A stretch of DNA of 64,000 nt, taken from Streptomyces sp. BA2 (GTDB lineage Bacteria > Actinomycetota > Actinomycetes > Streptomycetales > Streptomycetaceae). Under the pieces are notes generated by a model. It did not search any database. It worked only from the letters and a program-made list of their open reading frames with translations, and had not been told where the DNA came from. Below are positions 32,752 through 40,999 of the stretch, one piece after another (the first letter of the stretch is position 1; every line of letters begins with the position of its first letter). Location of the stretch: NCBI RefSeq assembly GCF_009769735.1, contig NZ_WSRO01000002.1, positions 4,414,001 to 4,478,000 on the forward strand, in the 5' to 3' direction. Both the position numbers and the translations under genes were made by a program.

Positions 32752-33890
32752 TGGCCGCTAGCAAAGTTCTCGCCGGTGCTCAGGTGGTCCTGCCCACCGG
32801 GACCATTCCCAACGGCCGTGTGATCGTCGACGGCACGCGCATCGTCGGGAGCGCTCCCGCGGACGCCGAGACCATCGACCTCAGCGGCCACTGGGTGGTC
32901 CCCGGCTTCGTCGACATCCACAACCACGGCGGCGGCGGTGCCTCCTTCACCTCCGGCACCGTCGAGGACGTACTCAAGGGTGTCCACACGCACCGCCTGC
33001 ACGGCACGACCACGGTCGTCGCCTCCACCGTCACCGGCGAGATGGACTTCCTCGCCCAGCGGGCGGGCATGCTCAGCGAGCTTGCCGAGCAGGGCGACAT
33101 CGCGGGCATCCACTTCGAGGGGCCGTTCATCTCGCCGTGCCGCAAGGGCGCGCACAGCGAGGGCCTGCTGCGCGACCCGGACCCCGCCGAGGTCCGCAAA
33201 CTGATCGACGCGGCGCGCGGCCGGGCGAAGATGCTCACGCTCGCCACCGAGCTGCCGGGCGGCATCGACTCCGTACGGCTCCTCGCCGAGCACGGCGTAA
33301 TCGCGGCCATCGGGCACACGGACGCGACGTACGAGCAGACCGTGCAGGCCATCGACGCGGGCGCCACCGTCGCGACGCACCTCTACAACGCGATGCCGGG
33401 TCTCGGGCACCGCGAGCCGGGCCCGATCGCCGCGCTTCTGGAGGACGAGCGGATCACAGTCGAGCTGATCAACGACGGCACGCATCTGCACCCCGCCGCG
33501 TTCGAGCTTGCCTTCCACCACGCGGGCGCCGCCCGCACCGCGCTCATCACGGACGCGATGGACGCGGCGGGCTTCGGCGACGGCCGGTACATGCTCGGCC
33601 CGCTGGAGGTCGAGGTGAAGGACAGCGTCGCGCGCCTCGTCGATGGCGGCTCGATCGCGGGCTCGACCCTCACCCTGGACCGTGCCTTCAAGCGCTCGGT
33701 GACCGTCGACGGGCTGCGGGTCGACGACGTCGTGCGGGCCATCTCCGCCAACCCCGCCAAGCTCCTCGGGATGTACGACGAGGTCGGCTCGCTGGAGCCC
33801 GGCAAGGACGCCGATCTGGTGGTCCTGGACGCGGAGTTCGACCTGGTGGGCGTCATGCGCAAGGGCGAGTGGGTGGTCAAGCCCGGTTAG
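32751..33890 (+). CDS. nagA: N-acetylglucosamine-6-phosphate deacetylase
   Basis: 379 aa. CGGAGG lies ten bases before the ATG. The amidohydrolase motifs are present: metal-site HNHGGGG, GIHFEGPFISPCRKGAHSEG (catalytic/metal Glu), AAIGHTDATYEQTV, THLYNAMPGLGHREPG and ALITDAMDAAG (catalytic Asp). It removes acetate from GlcNAc-6-phosphate to give GlcN-6-phosphate. It is coupled to nagK, and its product can feed the SIS enzyme encoded upstream. A stem at 33899-33926 follows. Confidence 0.96.
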   Translation: MAASKVLAGAQVVLPTGTIPNGRVIVDGTRIVGSAPADAETIDLSGHWVVPGFVDIHNHGGGGASFTSGTVEDVLKGVHTHRLHGTTTVVASTVTGEMDFLAQRAGMLSELAEQGDIAGIHFEGPFISPCRKGAHSEGLLRDPDPAEVRKLIDAARGRAKMLTLATELPGGIDSVRLLAEHGVIAAIGHTDATYEQTVQAIDAGATVATHLYNAMPGLGHREPGPIAALLEDERITVELINDGTHLHPAAFELAFHHAGAARTALITDAMDAAGFGDGRYMLGPLEVEVKDSVARLVDGGSIAGSTLTLDRAFKRSVTVDGLRVDDVVRAISANPAKLLGMYDEVGSLEPGKDADLVVLDAEFDLVGVMRKGEWVVKPG

Positions 33891-33898
33891 GCCCAACT

Positions 33899-33926
33899 CG
33901 GTTGGCCCGGACCTCTGGGCCAACCG
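33899..33926. terminator. Terminator after nagK-nagA
   Basis: CGGTTGGCCC (33899-33908) and GGGCCAACCG (33917-33926) form a perfect 10-bp stem with an eight-base loop, followed by CCTTGTCTTTG. It starts 9 bp after the nagA stop. Confidence 0.8.
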
Positions 33927-33994
33927 CCTTGTCTTTGACATGATCAGCCCCGAAAGCAGTCATCTCGTGGCTATCGGGGAGAGGTGAGTGACGA

Positions 33995-34927
33995 GTGATC
34001 CTCACAGTCACGCTGAACGCCGCCCTGGACATCACCTACCGGGTCCCCGCCCTCACCCCGCACGCCTCGCACCGCGTCACCGCGGTCATCGAACGGCCCG
34101 GCGGCAAGGGCCTGAACGTCGCCCGCGTCCTCGCGGCCCTCGGCCACGACGTGACGGTGACCGGCTTCGCGGGCGGCGACACGGGCCGCGTCCTGCACGA
34201 GCACCTCTCGCGCGAGCCCCGCGTCACGGACGCGCTCGTGCCCGTCGAGGGCGCCACCCGCCGCACGCTCGCCATCGTCGACGCGAAGACCGGCGACACG
34301 ACGCAGCTGAACGAGCCGGGAGCGCCGGTCTCACCCGCCGAATGGGCCGCGTTCCAGGAGTCGTACGAGGACCTGCTGCGCCGGGGTGCCGCGGCGGTGG
34401 CGCTCTGCGGAAGCCTGCCGCCGGGGGTCCCGGTCGGCGCGTACGCGACGCTCGTACGCGCCGCACGCGCGGCCAAGGTCCCCGTGCTCCTGGACACCAG
34501 CGGTGAGGCGCTGCGCCGTGGCGTCGCCGCACGCCCCGACATCGTCAAGCCGAACGCCGACGAACTGGCCGAGCTGACCGGCTCCCACGAGCCCGCCCAG
34601 GCGACCCGTGACGCCCGCCGCAGGGGCGCGCACGCCGTGGTGGCTTCCCTGGGTGCCGAGGGCCTGCGCGCCGTCACGCCGGAGGGCACCTGGCAGGCGG
34701 CCCCGCCCACCCGTGTGCGCGGCAACCCGACAGGCGCCGGTGACTCGGCGGTGGCGGGTCTGCTCTCCGCCCTGGTGGAGGAACTCCCGTGGCCGGATCG
34801 CCTCGCGCGTGCCGTGGCGCTGTCCGCGGCGACGGTCGAGTCCCCCGTGGCGGGCGAGTTCGTGCCCTCGACGTACGAAGACCTGCTCGCGCGGGTCGCG
34901 GTGACCGGGGAGGCCACCGCGGCGTGA
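33995..34927 (+). CDS. PfkB-family sugar-phosphate kinase (FruK/LacC type)
   Basis: 310 aa, GTG start at 33995. ILTVTLNAALDITYRVPALT is the typical opening of the 1-phosphofructokinase/tagatose-6-phosphate kinase subgroup. PGGKGLNVARVLAALGH and the C-terminal NPTGAGDSAVAGLLSALVEE (catalytic Asp in GAGD) are the PfkB signatures. It precedes a class II aldolase by about 80 bp, so the likely step is phosphorylation of a ketose 6- or 1-phosphate to the bisphosphate cleaved by that aldolase. The exact sugar is not determined. Confidence 0.9.
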   Translation: MILTVTLNAALDITYRVPALTPHASHRVTAVIERPGGKGLNVARVLAALGHDVTVTGFAGGDTGRVLHEHLSREPRVTDALVPVEGATRRTLAIVDAKTGDTTQLNEPGAPVSPAEWAAFQESYEDLLRRGAAAVALCGSLPPGVPVGAYATLVRAARAAKVPVLLDTSGEALRRGVAARPDIVKPNADELAELTGSHEPAQATRDARRRGAHAVVASLGAEGLRAVTPEGTWQAAPPTRVRGNPTGAGDSAVAGLLSALVEELPWPDRLARAVALSAATVESPVAGEFVPSTYEDLLARVAVTGEATAA

Positions 34928-35006
34928 GAACACGCGTCACCGCGTGGGCGACGCACAATGCGACGCACAACGGGCCGTGCCGGCCCAGGAATTGGGGACA
35001 TTCATC

Positions 35007-35855
35007 GTGCCACTCGTATCCACCGGGGACCTGGTCTCCGACGCTCGCGCGGCGGGGCGCGGGGTCGCCGCGTTCAACGTGATCACGCTGGAGCACGCGG
35101 AGGCGATCGCCGCGGGCGCCGAGCGGGCGGGCACCCCCGCGATCCTCCAGATCTCCGAGAACGCCGTGAAGTTCCACGGCGGCAACCTGTCCGCGATCGC
35201 CGCGGCAGCGGCGGCGGTGGCGAAGGCGTCATCGGCCCCGCTCTCCCTGCACCTGGACCACGTCATGGACCCGGACCTCCTACGGGCCGCGCACCCCGAG
35301 GGCTTCAGCTCGGTGATGTTCGACGCGTCGAAGCTGCCGTACGACGAGAACGTCAAGGCGACGGCGGACGCGGTGCGTTGGGGCCACGAGCGGGGCATCT
35401 GGATCGAGGCGGAGCTGGGAAAGGTGGGCGGCAAGGAGGGCGAGGCCCCGCTGGACGCGCACGCGCCGGGCGTACGGACGGACCCCGCGGAGGCGGCGGC
35501 GTACGTGGCGGACACCGGCGTCGACGCCCTCGCGGTGGCGGTCGGCTCCTCCCACGCGATGACGTCCCGCACGGCGACGCTGGACCACGAGTTGATAGCC
35601 GCGCTCGCCACGGCAGTCCCCGTACCGCTGGTGCTGCACGGCTCAAGTGGCGTACCGGACACGGAGATCCGGCAGGCCGTCGCGTCCGGCATGGTGAAGA
35701 TCAACGTCGGCACGGCCCTGAACACGGCGTTCACGGGCGAGGTGCGCGCGTACCTCGCCGCCCACGAGACAGGCGTAGACCCCCGGAAATACCTCGCCCC
35801 GGCTCGCGAGGCGATGGCCGGGACGGTGGCGGGGTTCCTGGGGCTGCTGAAGTAG
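35007..35855 (+). CDS. Class II ketose-bisphosphate aldolase (Fba/GatY-like)
   Basis: 282 aa from a GTG at 35007 with GGGGA upstream. VAAFNVITLEHAEAIAAGAE opens the barrel. PLSLHLDHVMDPDLLRAA contains the metal His and catalytic Asp, EAELGKVGGKEGEAPLDA is the glycine-rich loop, and VPLVLHGSSGVPDTEIRQAV and MVKINVGTALNTAF bind metal and phosphate. Short class II aldolases of this kind include tagatose-bisphosphate and fructose-bisphosphate enzymes. Next to the PfkB kinase it likely completes breakdown of a ketose phosphate to triose phosphates. Confidence 0.92.
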   Translation: MPLVSTGDLVSDARAAGRGVAAFNVITLEHAEAIAAGAERAGTPAILQISENAVKFHGGNLSAIAAAAAAVAKASSAPLSLHLDHVMDPDLLRAAHPEGFSSVMFDASKLPYDENVKATADAVRWGHERGIWIEAELGKVGGKEGEAPLDAHAPGVRTDPAEAAAYVADTGVDALAVAVGSSHAMTSRTATLDHELIAALATAVPVPLVLHGSSGVPDTEIRQAVASGMVKINVGTALNTAFTGEVRAYLAAHETGVDPRKYLAPAREAMAGTVAGFLGLLK

Positions 35856-35877
35856 CCCCAGGAGCAAGGAGCGGCGG

Positions 35878-36864
35878 CTAGCCCTTGTCGCCCTCCACGA
35901 GCCACATCTTGTCGATGTTCGCCCCGGTCGTCCCGCACAGGTCGCTCTGGGCGCAGTTGAGCGTGACCGAGTTGGTGCCCTTGGTGAGCTGGACCACCGC
36001 CCAGGTGTTGGTCCAGCCCTTCTCCCAGTCCCCTTCCTCCGCGTGGGCGAAGTTCTTCATGTTCAGGGGACGGGTCTGCTTCTTGCCGTTGACCAGGATG
36101 GTGGCGTTCGAGTCCTTGCCGGGGACGCCGTAGTTCACGTGGAGGCTGTACGAGCCGGACTTGGGGATGCCGTTGACGGTCCACGTCACCTGGGCGCCGA
36201 CCTTGTCGAACCCGGAGACGTAGACACCGCCGTCGGACTCGGCGCCCTCTATGTCCGAAGCCGTGGTCGTGCCGCCCTCCAGCTTGAGGGCCTTCGCGTC
36301 CGTCTTCGGGAGTTCGACCGGGTCCTCGGGCTTCTTCGTCGGCTTCTCGCTGGGCTTGACCGTCTCGGCCTGCGTCGAGCCGCCGCCCGCTTCCTTGCCG
36401 CCGCCCTCGTCGTCGCCGCCGCCCGACAGCATCGCTGCGGTGATCCCGATGGCGACGACCGCGACGACCGCGATCGCGGCGATCAGGAGGCCCTTCGTGT
36501 TGGGGCCGCCGCCGCGACCGCCGGAGCCTCGGGACGCCGGGGTGTACTGCGGCGTCGCGGGGGCCCCGCCGGGCTGCGTCTCCGGAGCGGCGTAGTGCGC
36601 GTTCGGCTGGCCGTAGGCCTGCTGCGGCGGCGGCACCTGCTGGCCGTACGTGGGCGCGGCCTGCGTGCCGTAGGTGTTCGGGCGGCGGTCGCCGACCGCG
36701 CGCACCTGGTTGTACGAGGAGCGGGTACCCGGGTATCCGTAACCGCCCCCGCCGCTGGGCGGGGTGGCGCCGGCTGCCTGTCCGTCTTCGTACAGATAGC
36801 CGAACACATCCTCGTCGCCCTCTGGCGCGTTCGGCGTGTGTTCGCCGTTATTGCCGGGCGTCAT
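35878..36864 (-). CDS. Membrane-anchored protein with CBM-like extracellular domain
   Basis: 328 aa. A Pro/Gly/Tyr/Gln-rich cytoplasmic N-terminus (GQQVPPPQQAYGQPNAHY) precedes one TM helix near residues 124-146 (LLIAAIAVVAVVAIGITAAM), then a Gly/Lys/Pro linker. The C-terminal ~130 residues form a beta-rich domain resembling CBM35/CBM6-type carbohydrate-binding modules: TWTVNGIPKSGSYSLHVNYG, ATILVNGKKQTRPLNMKNF and TKGTNSVTLNCAQSD. It probably displays a sugar-binding module on the cell surface. It is convergent with the aldolase gene. Confidence 0.8.
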   Translation of the reverse strand: MTPGNNGEHTPNAPEGDEDVFGYLYEDGQAAGATPPSGGGGYGYPGTRSSYNQVRAVGDRRPNTYGTQAAPTYGQQVPPPQQAYGQPNAHYAAPETQPGGAPATPQYTPASRGSGGRGGGPNTKGLLIAAIAVVAVVAIGITAAMLSGGGDDEGGGKEAGGGSTQAETVKPSEKPTKKPEDPVELPKTDAKALKLEGGTTTASDIEGAESDGGVYVSGFDKVGAQVTWTVNGIPKSGSYSLHVNYGVPGKDSNATILVNGKKQTRPLNMKNFAHAEEGDWEKGWTNTWAVVQLTKGTNSVTLNCAQSDLCGTTGANIDKMWLVEGDKG

Positions 36865-36939
36865 TCCCAGGTCACTCCCTCATGTCGCTGACCGGGGGAG
36901 CCTACCCGCTCCCGGTGGGCCCAAGGGGTGGCGTAGACC

Positions 36940-38613
36940 TCATCCGGCCCGCCTGTGCTGCTTGGCACGTGACCGTTTCTCCACGTACATCCGCTGGTCA
37001 GCGGAGTGCAACACCTCGTCTGCCGACATCCCGCAGTGCGCCCAGCCGATGCCGAAACTGGCACCGACCCGGACCGCACGGCCGTCCACCCGGATCGGCG
37101 GGATGATCGCGTTGCGCAGCCGGACGGCGAGGTCCTGCGCGTCGGCGCGGCCGAGCCCGTCGGCGAGGACGACGAATTCGTCACCGCCGAGCCTGGCGAC
37201 CGTGTCCCCGTCGCGAACGCCGCTGGTCAGCCGCCTGGCCACCTCGATGAGCACGGCGTCGCCGGTGTGGTGCCCGAAGCGGTCGTTGATCGACTTGAAG
37301 CCGTCGAGGTCGCAGAAGAGCACGGCCAGGCCCTTGGTGCCGTCGTCCGTGTCCCCGTGCCCTTCGGGGGGCGCGACGGTGTGCACGTGGTGGTCGAAGC
37401 CCTCGCCGCTCTGCTGAAGGGCGTGCGCGTTGTTCGAGCCGTAGTCGAAGCTGTGCTGCCCGTCCGCGTCGTACACGCCGTCGTACGCCGCGTCGAGCGA
37501 GTCCACCGCGCTCGGCTGGCCCGCGTGCGGCCGGCGGCAGAGGCGGGCGCTGAGGCGGGAGCGCAGCTCGGCGGAGTTCGGCAGGCCGGTGAGGGAGTCG
37601 TGCGAGGCGCGGTGGGCGAGCTGGAGCTCGCGGCGCTTGCGCTCCTCTATGTCCTCGACGTGGGTGAGGAGGAAGCGCGGCCCGTCGGCGGCGTCCGCGA
37701 CGACGGAGTTGCGCAGGGAGACCCAGACGTACGTCCCGTCGCGGCGCGCGAGGCGCAGCTCGGCGCGGCCGCCCTCGGCGGAGGTCCGCAGGAGCGTGCC
37801 GATGTCCTCGGGGTGGACCAGGTCGGAGAACGAATAGCGGCGCATCGCGGACGCGGGGCGGCCGAGCAGGCGGCACAGGGCGTCGTTCGTGCGCAGGATG
37901 CGGCCGTGCTGGTCGCCGCCCATCTCGGCGATGGCCATGCCGGACGGCGCGTACTCGAAGGCCTGGCGGAAGGACTCCTCGCTGGCCCGCAGCGCCTGCT
38001 GCTCGCGCTCCAGGCGGACCAGGGCGCGCTGCATGTTGGCGCGAAGGCGGGCGTTGCTGATCGCGATGGCGGCCTGGAAGGCGTACATCTGCAGGGCCTC
38101 GCGGCCCCAGGCGCCGGGCCTGCGGCCGTTGCGGGGGCGGTCCACGGAGATCACGCCGAGCAGTTCGCCGCCGGCGGCGCCCGTCGCGTACATCGGGGCG
38201 AAGAGGCGGTCCGCGGGGTGCCACTCGTCCTCGAAGCGGGGCTCGGGGCCGTCGGTGTACCACTGCGGGACGTCGTCCTCGTCGAGGACCCAGCCCTCGG
38301 TGTACGAGATGAACCTCAGGGCGCCCCAGGGCTCGCCCATGGAGAGCCGCTTCTCCCAGGCCTCGCGGGAGCCGACCCGGCCGGTGATGAGGGCCTCGGC
38401 GGCGGTGTTGCCCGCGAAGGCGGCGACCACGAGGTCGCCGTCAGGGCGCACGAGATTGACGCACGCCAGCTCATAGCCAAGGCCGTTGACCACGCCGTCG
38501 GCGACGGTCTGCAGCGTGTCCGCCAGGCTCCGGGCCGTGTTGAGATCCGCCACCACCTGATGCAGCTGCCGCAGGGTCGCAAGACGGACGTACGGCTCCG
38601 ACTCGGTCTCCAT
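36940..38613 (-). CDS. cdgB: Diguanylate cyclase, GAF-PAS-GGDEF (CdgB-type)
   Basis: 557 aa from ATG 38613 with GGGGAGA upstream. A GAF domain spans about 15-190, a PAS/PAC domain about 205-330 (FRQAFEYAPSGMAIAEMGGD, LLTHVEDIEERKRRELQLA), and a GGDEF domain follows. The catalytic motif is intact: VARLGGDEFVVLADGLG. A low-complexity insert of ~60 residues (DSLDAAYDGVYDADGQHSF region) splits the start of the GGDEF domain. It should make cyclic di-GMP, which with BldD controls sporulation timing. A BldD-box-like site and a Crp-like palindrome lie upstream. Confidence 0.93.
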   Translation of the reverse strand: METESEPYVRLATLRQLHQVVADLNTARSLADTLQTVADGVVNGLGYELACVNLVRPDGDLVVAAFAGNTAAEALITGRVGSREAWEKRLSMGEPWGALRFISYTEGWVLDEDDVPQWYTDGPEPRFEDEWHPADRLFAPMYATGAAGGELLGVISVDRPRNGRRPGAWGREALQMYAFQAAIAISNARLRANMQRALVRLEREQQALRASEESFRQAFEYAPSGMAIAEMGGDQHGRILRTNDALCRLLGRPASAMRRYSFSDLVHPEDIGTLLRTSAEGGRAELRLARRDGTYVWVSLRNSVVADAADGPRFLLTHVEDIEERKRRELQLAHRASHDSLTGLPNSAELRSRLSARLCRRPHAGQPSAVDSLDAAYDGVYDADGQHSFDYGSNNAHALQQSGEGFDHHVHTVAPPEGHGDTDDGTKGLAVLFCDLDGFKSINDRFGHHTGDAVLIEVARRLTSGVRDGDTVARLGGDEFVVLADGLGRADAQDLAVRLRNAIIPPIRVDGRAVRVGASFGIGWAHCGMSADEVLHSADQRMYVEKRSRAKQHRRAG

Positions 38614-38740
38614 TGCTCGCTCTCCCCGAGACCTCGACAGCAACTCCAGGATTCGCAGCGCCCTTACTGTTCTCTCAGTACCTGAGTTCTCTCAGTGTCT
38701 GATTGCCACCGTCACTGAATCACAGCGAGCAGCTCACTCG

Positions 38741-38753
38741 GTACACAGGGTCA
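38741..38753. promoter_or_regulatory. BldD-box-like site upstream of cdgB
   Basis: GTACACAGGGTCA matches the BldD consensus TNACNC(A/T)GNGTNA at eight of nine specified positions, about 130 bp before the cdgB ATG. BldD is known to repress cdgB in S. coelicolor, so the placement makes sense. Confidence 0.6.
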
Positions 38754-38768
38754 ACAAAATATGGGTCC

Positions 38769-38784
38769 TGTGACTCAAGTCACA
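38769..38784. promoter_or_regulatory. Perfect Crp-type palindrome TGTGA-N6-TCACA
   Basis: TGTGACTCAAGTCACA has perfect seven-base arms and matches the Crp/Fnr-type consensus TGTGA-N6-TCACA exactly. It lies between cdgB (start 38613) and the flavin reductase gene (start about 38943). Streptomyces Crp regulates germination and metabolism through GTG-N6-GNCAC-type sites. Confidence 0.6.
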
Positions 38785-38942
38785 GATGGGAAGCCTTCGT
38801 TGGTCCAGTCCACTTGGCCGTCGCACACCTTTTGAGGGTGCCGCTCCTGAGGGTGCCGCGGAGCATCGGCCTTCGGTCCTAGGCCCGGTCTCGGCCGTCG
38901 GCCCGATGTGGCGACAGGGGCGGCCGGGCTAGCGTCACTCCC

Positions 38943-39560
38943 GTGGTTCCCGTACTGAAGACATCTCCGGAGAGCGCTTCCGCGACTCCCCCTGCCCCGC
39001 CCTCCCCCCGCGCCATGTCCCCCGACGGGCATCCTGTGGGGGTGAGCAACGAAGAGTTCCGCGCCGCCATGTCCCGGCTCGCCGCGGGGGTGGTCCTGGT
39101 GACCGCCCGCGAGCCGTCCCTCGACGCGGACGACCCTCAGGCACCGGTCGGCGAGGACGTCGGCATGACCGCGACGGCCTTCCTCTCCGTGTCCCTCGAC
39201 CCGCCTCTCGTGCTGGTCAGCCTGCGTGAGGGCTCCCGGATGGACGACCTGCTCGCCGAGCAGCCGCTGTGGGGCGTCTCGGTGCTCTCCGAGAGCCAGC
39301 GCCACATCGCGGGCCGGTTCGCGATGAAGGGCAGGATCAGCGACCGGCTGCTCTTCGAGGACATTCCGTACGCCCGGGGGGAGACGTCCGGGGCACCGTT
39401 GATCGGCGGCGCGCTCGCGACGCTGGAGTGCCGGACCGAACAGACGGTGACAGCGGGTGACCACACCCTCGTCATCGGGCGAGTACTTTCGGCTGCCCTG
39501 CCGAGCGCCGACGGGGGCCCGCTGACGTATTTCAAGGGGAAGTACCGACAGCTGGGCTGA
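38943..39560 (+). CDS. Flavin reductase-like FMN-binding protein
   Basis: 205 aa from GTG 38943; ATG 39015 or GTG 39042 would remove a Ser/Pro-rich start and match the family length better. The core EEFRAAMSRLAAGVVLVTA, GMTATAFLSVSLDPPLVLVS, RMDDLLAEQPLWGVSVLSES and DHTLVIGRVLSA fits the flavin-reductase-like split-barrel family that reduces FMN with NAD(P)H and supplies it to monooxygenases. No monooxygenase is adjacent. Confidence 0.82.
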   Translation: MVPVLKTSPESASATPPAPPSPRAMSPDGHPVGVSNEEFRAAMSRLAAGVVLVTAREPSLDADDPQAPVGEDVGMTATAFLSVSLDPPLVLVSLREGSRMDDLLAEQPLWGVSVLSESQRHIAGRFAMKGRISDRLLFEDIPYARGETSGAPLIGGALATLECRTEQTVTAGDHTLVIGRVLSAALPSADGGPLTYFKGKYRQLG

Positions 39561-39665
39561 CGGTTTCGGGGTCGAGCTGATGGTTTTGGGTTGAACGGTC
39601 TTTGCTGCCGCCACTGTTTGCTCAGCCGCCGGGGGGACCGGGTGCCGGGGGCCGGGCGCCGGGGC

Positions 39666-40094
39666 TCAGCCCCAGCCCTCCCCCGAGCGGCCGCGCTTGG
39701 TCTGGCTGCGCTGCTTCTTCTCGCGGAGCCGCCGTTCGTTGATCCCCCGGGGGATCTTCGTCGCGCGGCGGGGCCTGGGCGGCGGAGCGGTGGCCTCCGC
39801 GAGCAGCGAGGCGAGGCGGGTGGCCGCCATCTCGCGGTTGCGCCACTGGGAACGGTGCTCGGATGCCCGCACGCTGACGACACCGCCGACGAGCCGGCCC
39901 GCGAGCCGCTCCAGGGCGCGCTCCTTCCACACCGGGGGCAGCGCCTGGGTGTTGGCCAGGTCGAATCTCAGCTCCACCTGCGAATCGCTGGTGTTGACGT
40001 GCTGACCGCCCGGCCCGGACGACCTCGAGAAGCGCCACATGAGCTCGGCCTCGGGCAGGGAGACGGAGCCGCGGATGACATAGGGACCGGACAT
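39666..40094 (-). CDS. arfB: Alternative ribosome-rescue peptidyl-tRNA hydrolase ArfB
   Basis: 142 aa. The catalytic GGQ lies in RFSRSSGPGGQHVNTSDSQV near residue 28, as in class I release factors. The short size and the basic C-terminal tail (RRLREKKQRSQTKRGRSGEG) that enters the mRNA channel identify ArfB (YaeJ/ICT1) rather than RF1 or RF2. It frees ribosomes stalled on truncated mRNA. The gene stands alone between the flavin reductase and terD genes. Confidence 0.93.
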   Translation of the reverse strand: MSGPYVIRGSVSLPEAELMWRFSRSSGPGGQHVNTSDSQVELRFDLANTQALPPVWKERALERLAGRLVGGVVSVRASEHRSQWRNREMAATRLASLLAEATAPPPRPRRATKIPRGINERRLREKKQRSQTKRGRSGEGWG

Positions 40095-40300
40095 GGGTCC
40101 TATGGTCCCGTGTCTGTCCGGTCCACGTCACCCGTATTTACGGCGTGCCACGCTTGCGTCGGGAGTGACGCGAGAGACGAGTAAAGAAAGTAAAAGGAAC
40201 TGGAACCTCTGGGACCCCGGTCGACGTTCATAGGGGTGACGGTAGCTTCGTCCCCAGTACGAAGCCCGTTCGTACGCAACGAGGGAAGGGACTCCCAACA

Positions 40301-40876
40301 ATGGCAGTAAGCCTGTCCAAGGGTGGCAACGTCTCGCTCACCAAGGAGGCTCCGGGCCTGACCGCCGTCACCGTGGGCCTCGGCTGGGACGTCCGCACCA
40401 CCACTGGCACCGACTTCGACCTGGACGCCTCGGCCATCGCGGTGAACCCGCAGGGCAAGGTCTACTCGGACGGCCACTTCGTCTTCTTCAACAACAAGGC
40501 GACGCCGGACCAGACCATCGTGCACACCGGTGACAACGTCACGGGTGAGGGCGAGGGCGACGACGAGCAGATCAACGTCAACCTGGCCGGCCTCCCGGCC
40601 GACGTCGACAAGATCGTCTTCCCGGTCTCGATCTACGACGCGGAGAACCGCTCGCAGAACTTCGGCCAGGTGCGGAACGCCTTCATCCGCATCCTCAACC
40701 AGGCCGGCGGCACGGAGATCGCCCGCTATGACCTGAGCGAGGACGCCGCCACCGAGACCGCCATGGTCTTCGGTGAGCTGTACCGCAGCGGCGCGGAGTG
40801 GAAGTTCCGCGCGGTCGGCCAGGGCTACGCGTCCGGCCTCGTCGGCATCGCGCAGGACTTCGGCGTCAACGTCTGA
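40301..40876 (+). CDS. terD: TerD-family tellurium/stress protein
   Basis: 191 aa, full length. [60 protein letters not shown] and [20 protein letters not shown] are the conserved TerD blocks; the Asp-rich motifs bind calcium. TerD proteins are abundant in Streptomyces and influence stress tolerance and differentiation. It stands alone, without other ter genes, and is closed by a strong hairpin. Confidence 0.95.
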   Translation: MAVSLSKGGNVSLTKEAPGLTAVTVGLGWDVRTTTGTDFDLDASAIAVNPQGKVYSDGHFVFFNNKATPDQTIVHTGDNVTGEGEGDDEQINVNLAGLPADVDKIVFPVSIYDAENRSQNFGQVRNAFIRILNQAGGTEIARYDLSEDAATETAMVFGELYRSGAEWKFRAVGQGYASGLVGIAQDFGVNV

Positions 40877-40892
40877 GGTTCATAGGCCAGTT

Positions 40893-40933
40893 CACGAGGG
40901 CCCCCGGCGGAGTCTCCGCCGGGGGCCCTCGTG
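40893..40933. terminator. Terminator of terD
   Basis: A perfect 19-bp stem (40893-40911 CACGAGGGCCCCCGGCGGA with 40915-40933) and a GTC loop lie 17 bp after the terD stop. Confidence 0.9.
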
Positions 40934-40999
40934 GTTGCCGCGACGGCTCCGGGGCCGGAGCATCGGCAGCACCACCCACCACTTGAGGGAGTGTGAGCC

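Noticed and set aside
37006..38685. A 559-codon plus-strand frame opposite cdgB
   Set aside because: Antisense shadow of the diguanylate cyclase; the cdgB frame has intact GAF, PAS and GGDEF motifs.
40301..40876. Tellurite-resistance operon
   Set aside because: terD stands alone between arfB and a terminator; no other ter gene is in the window.
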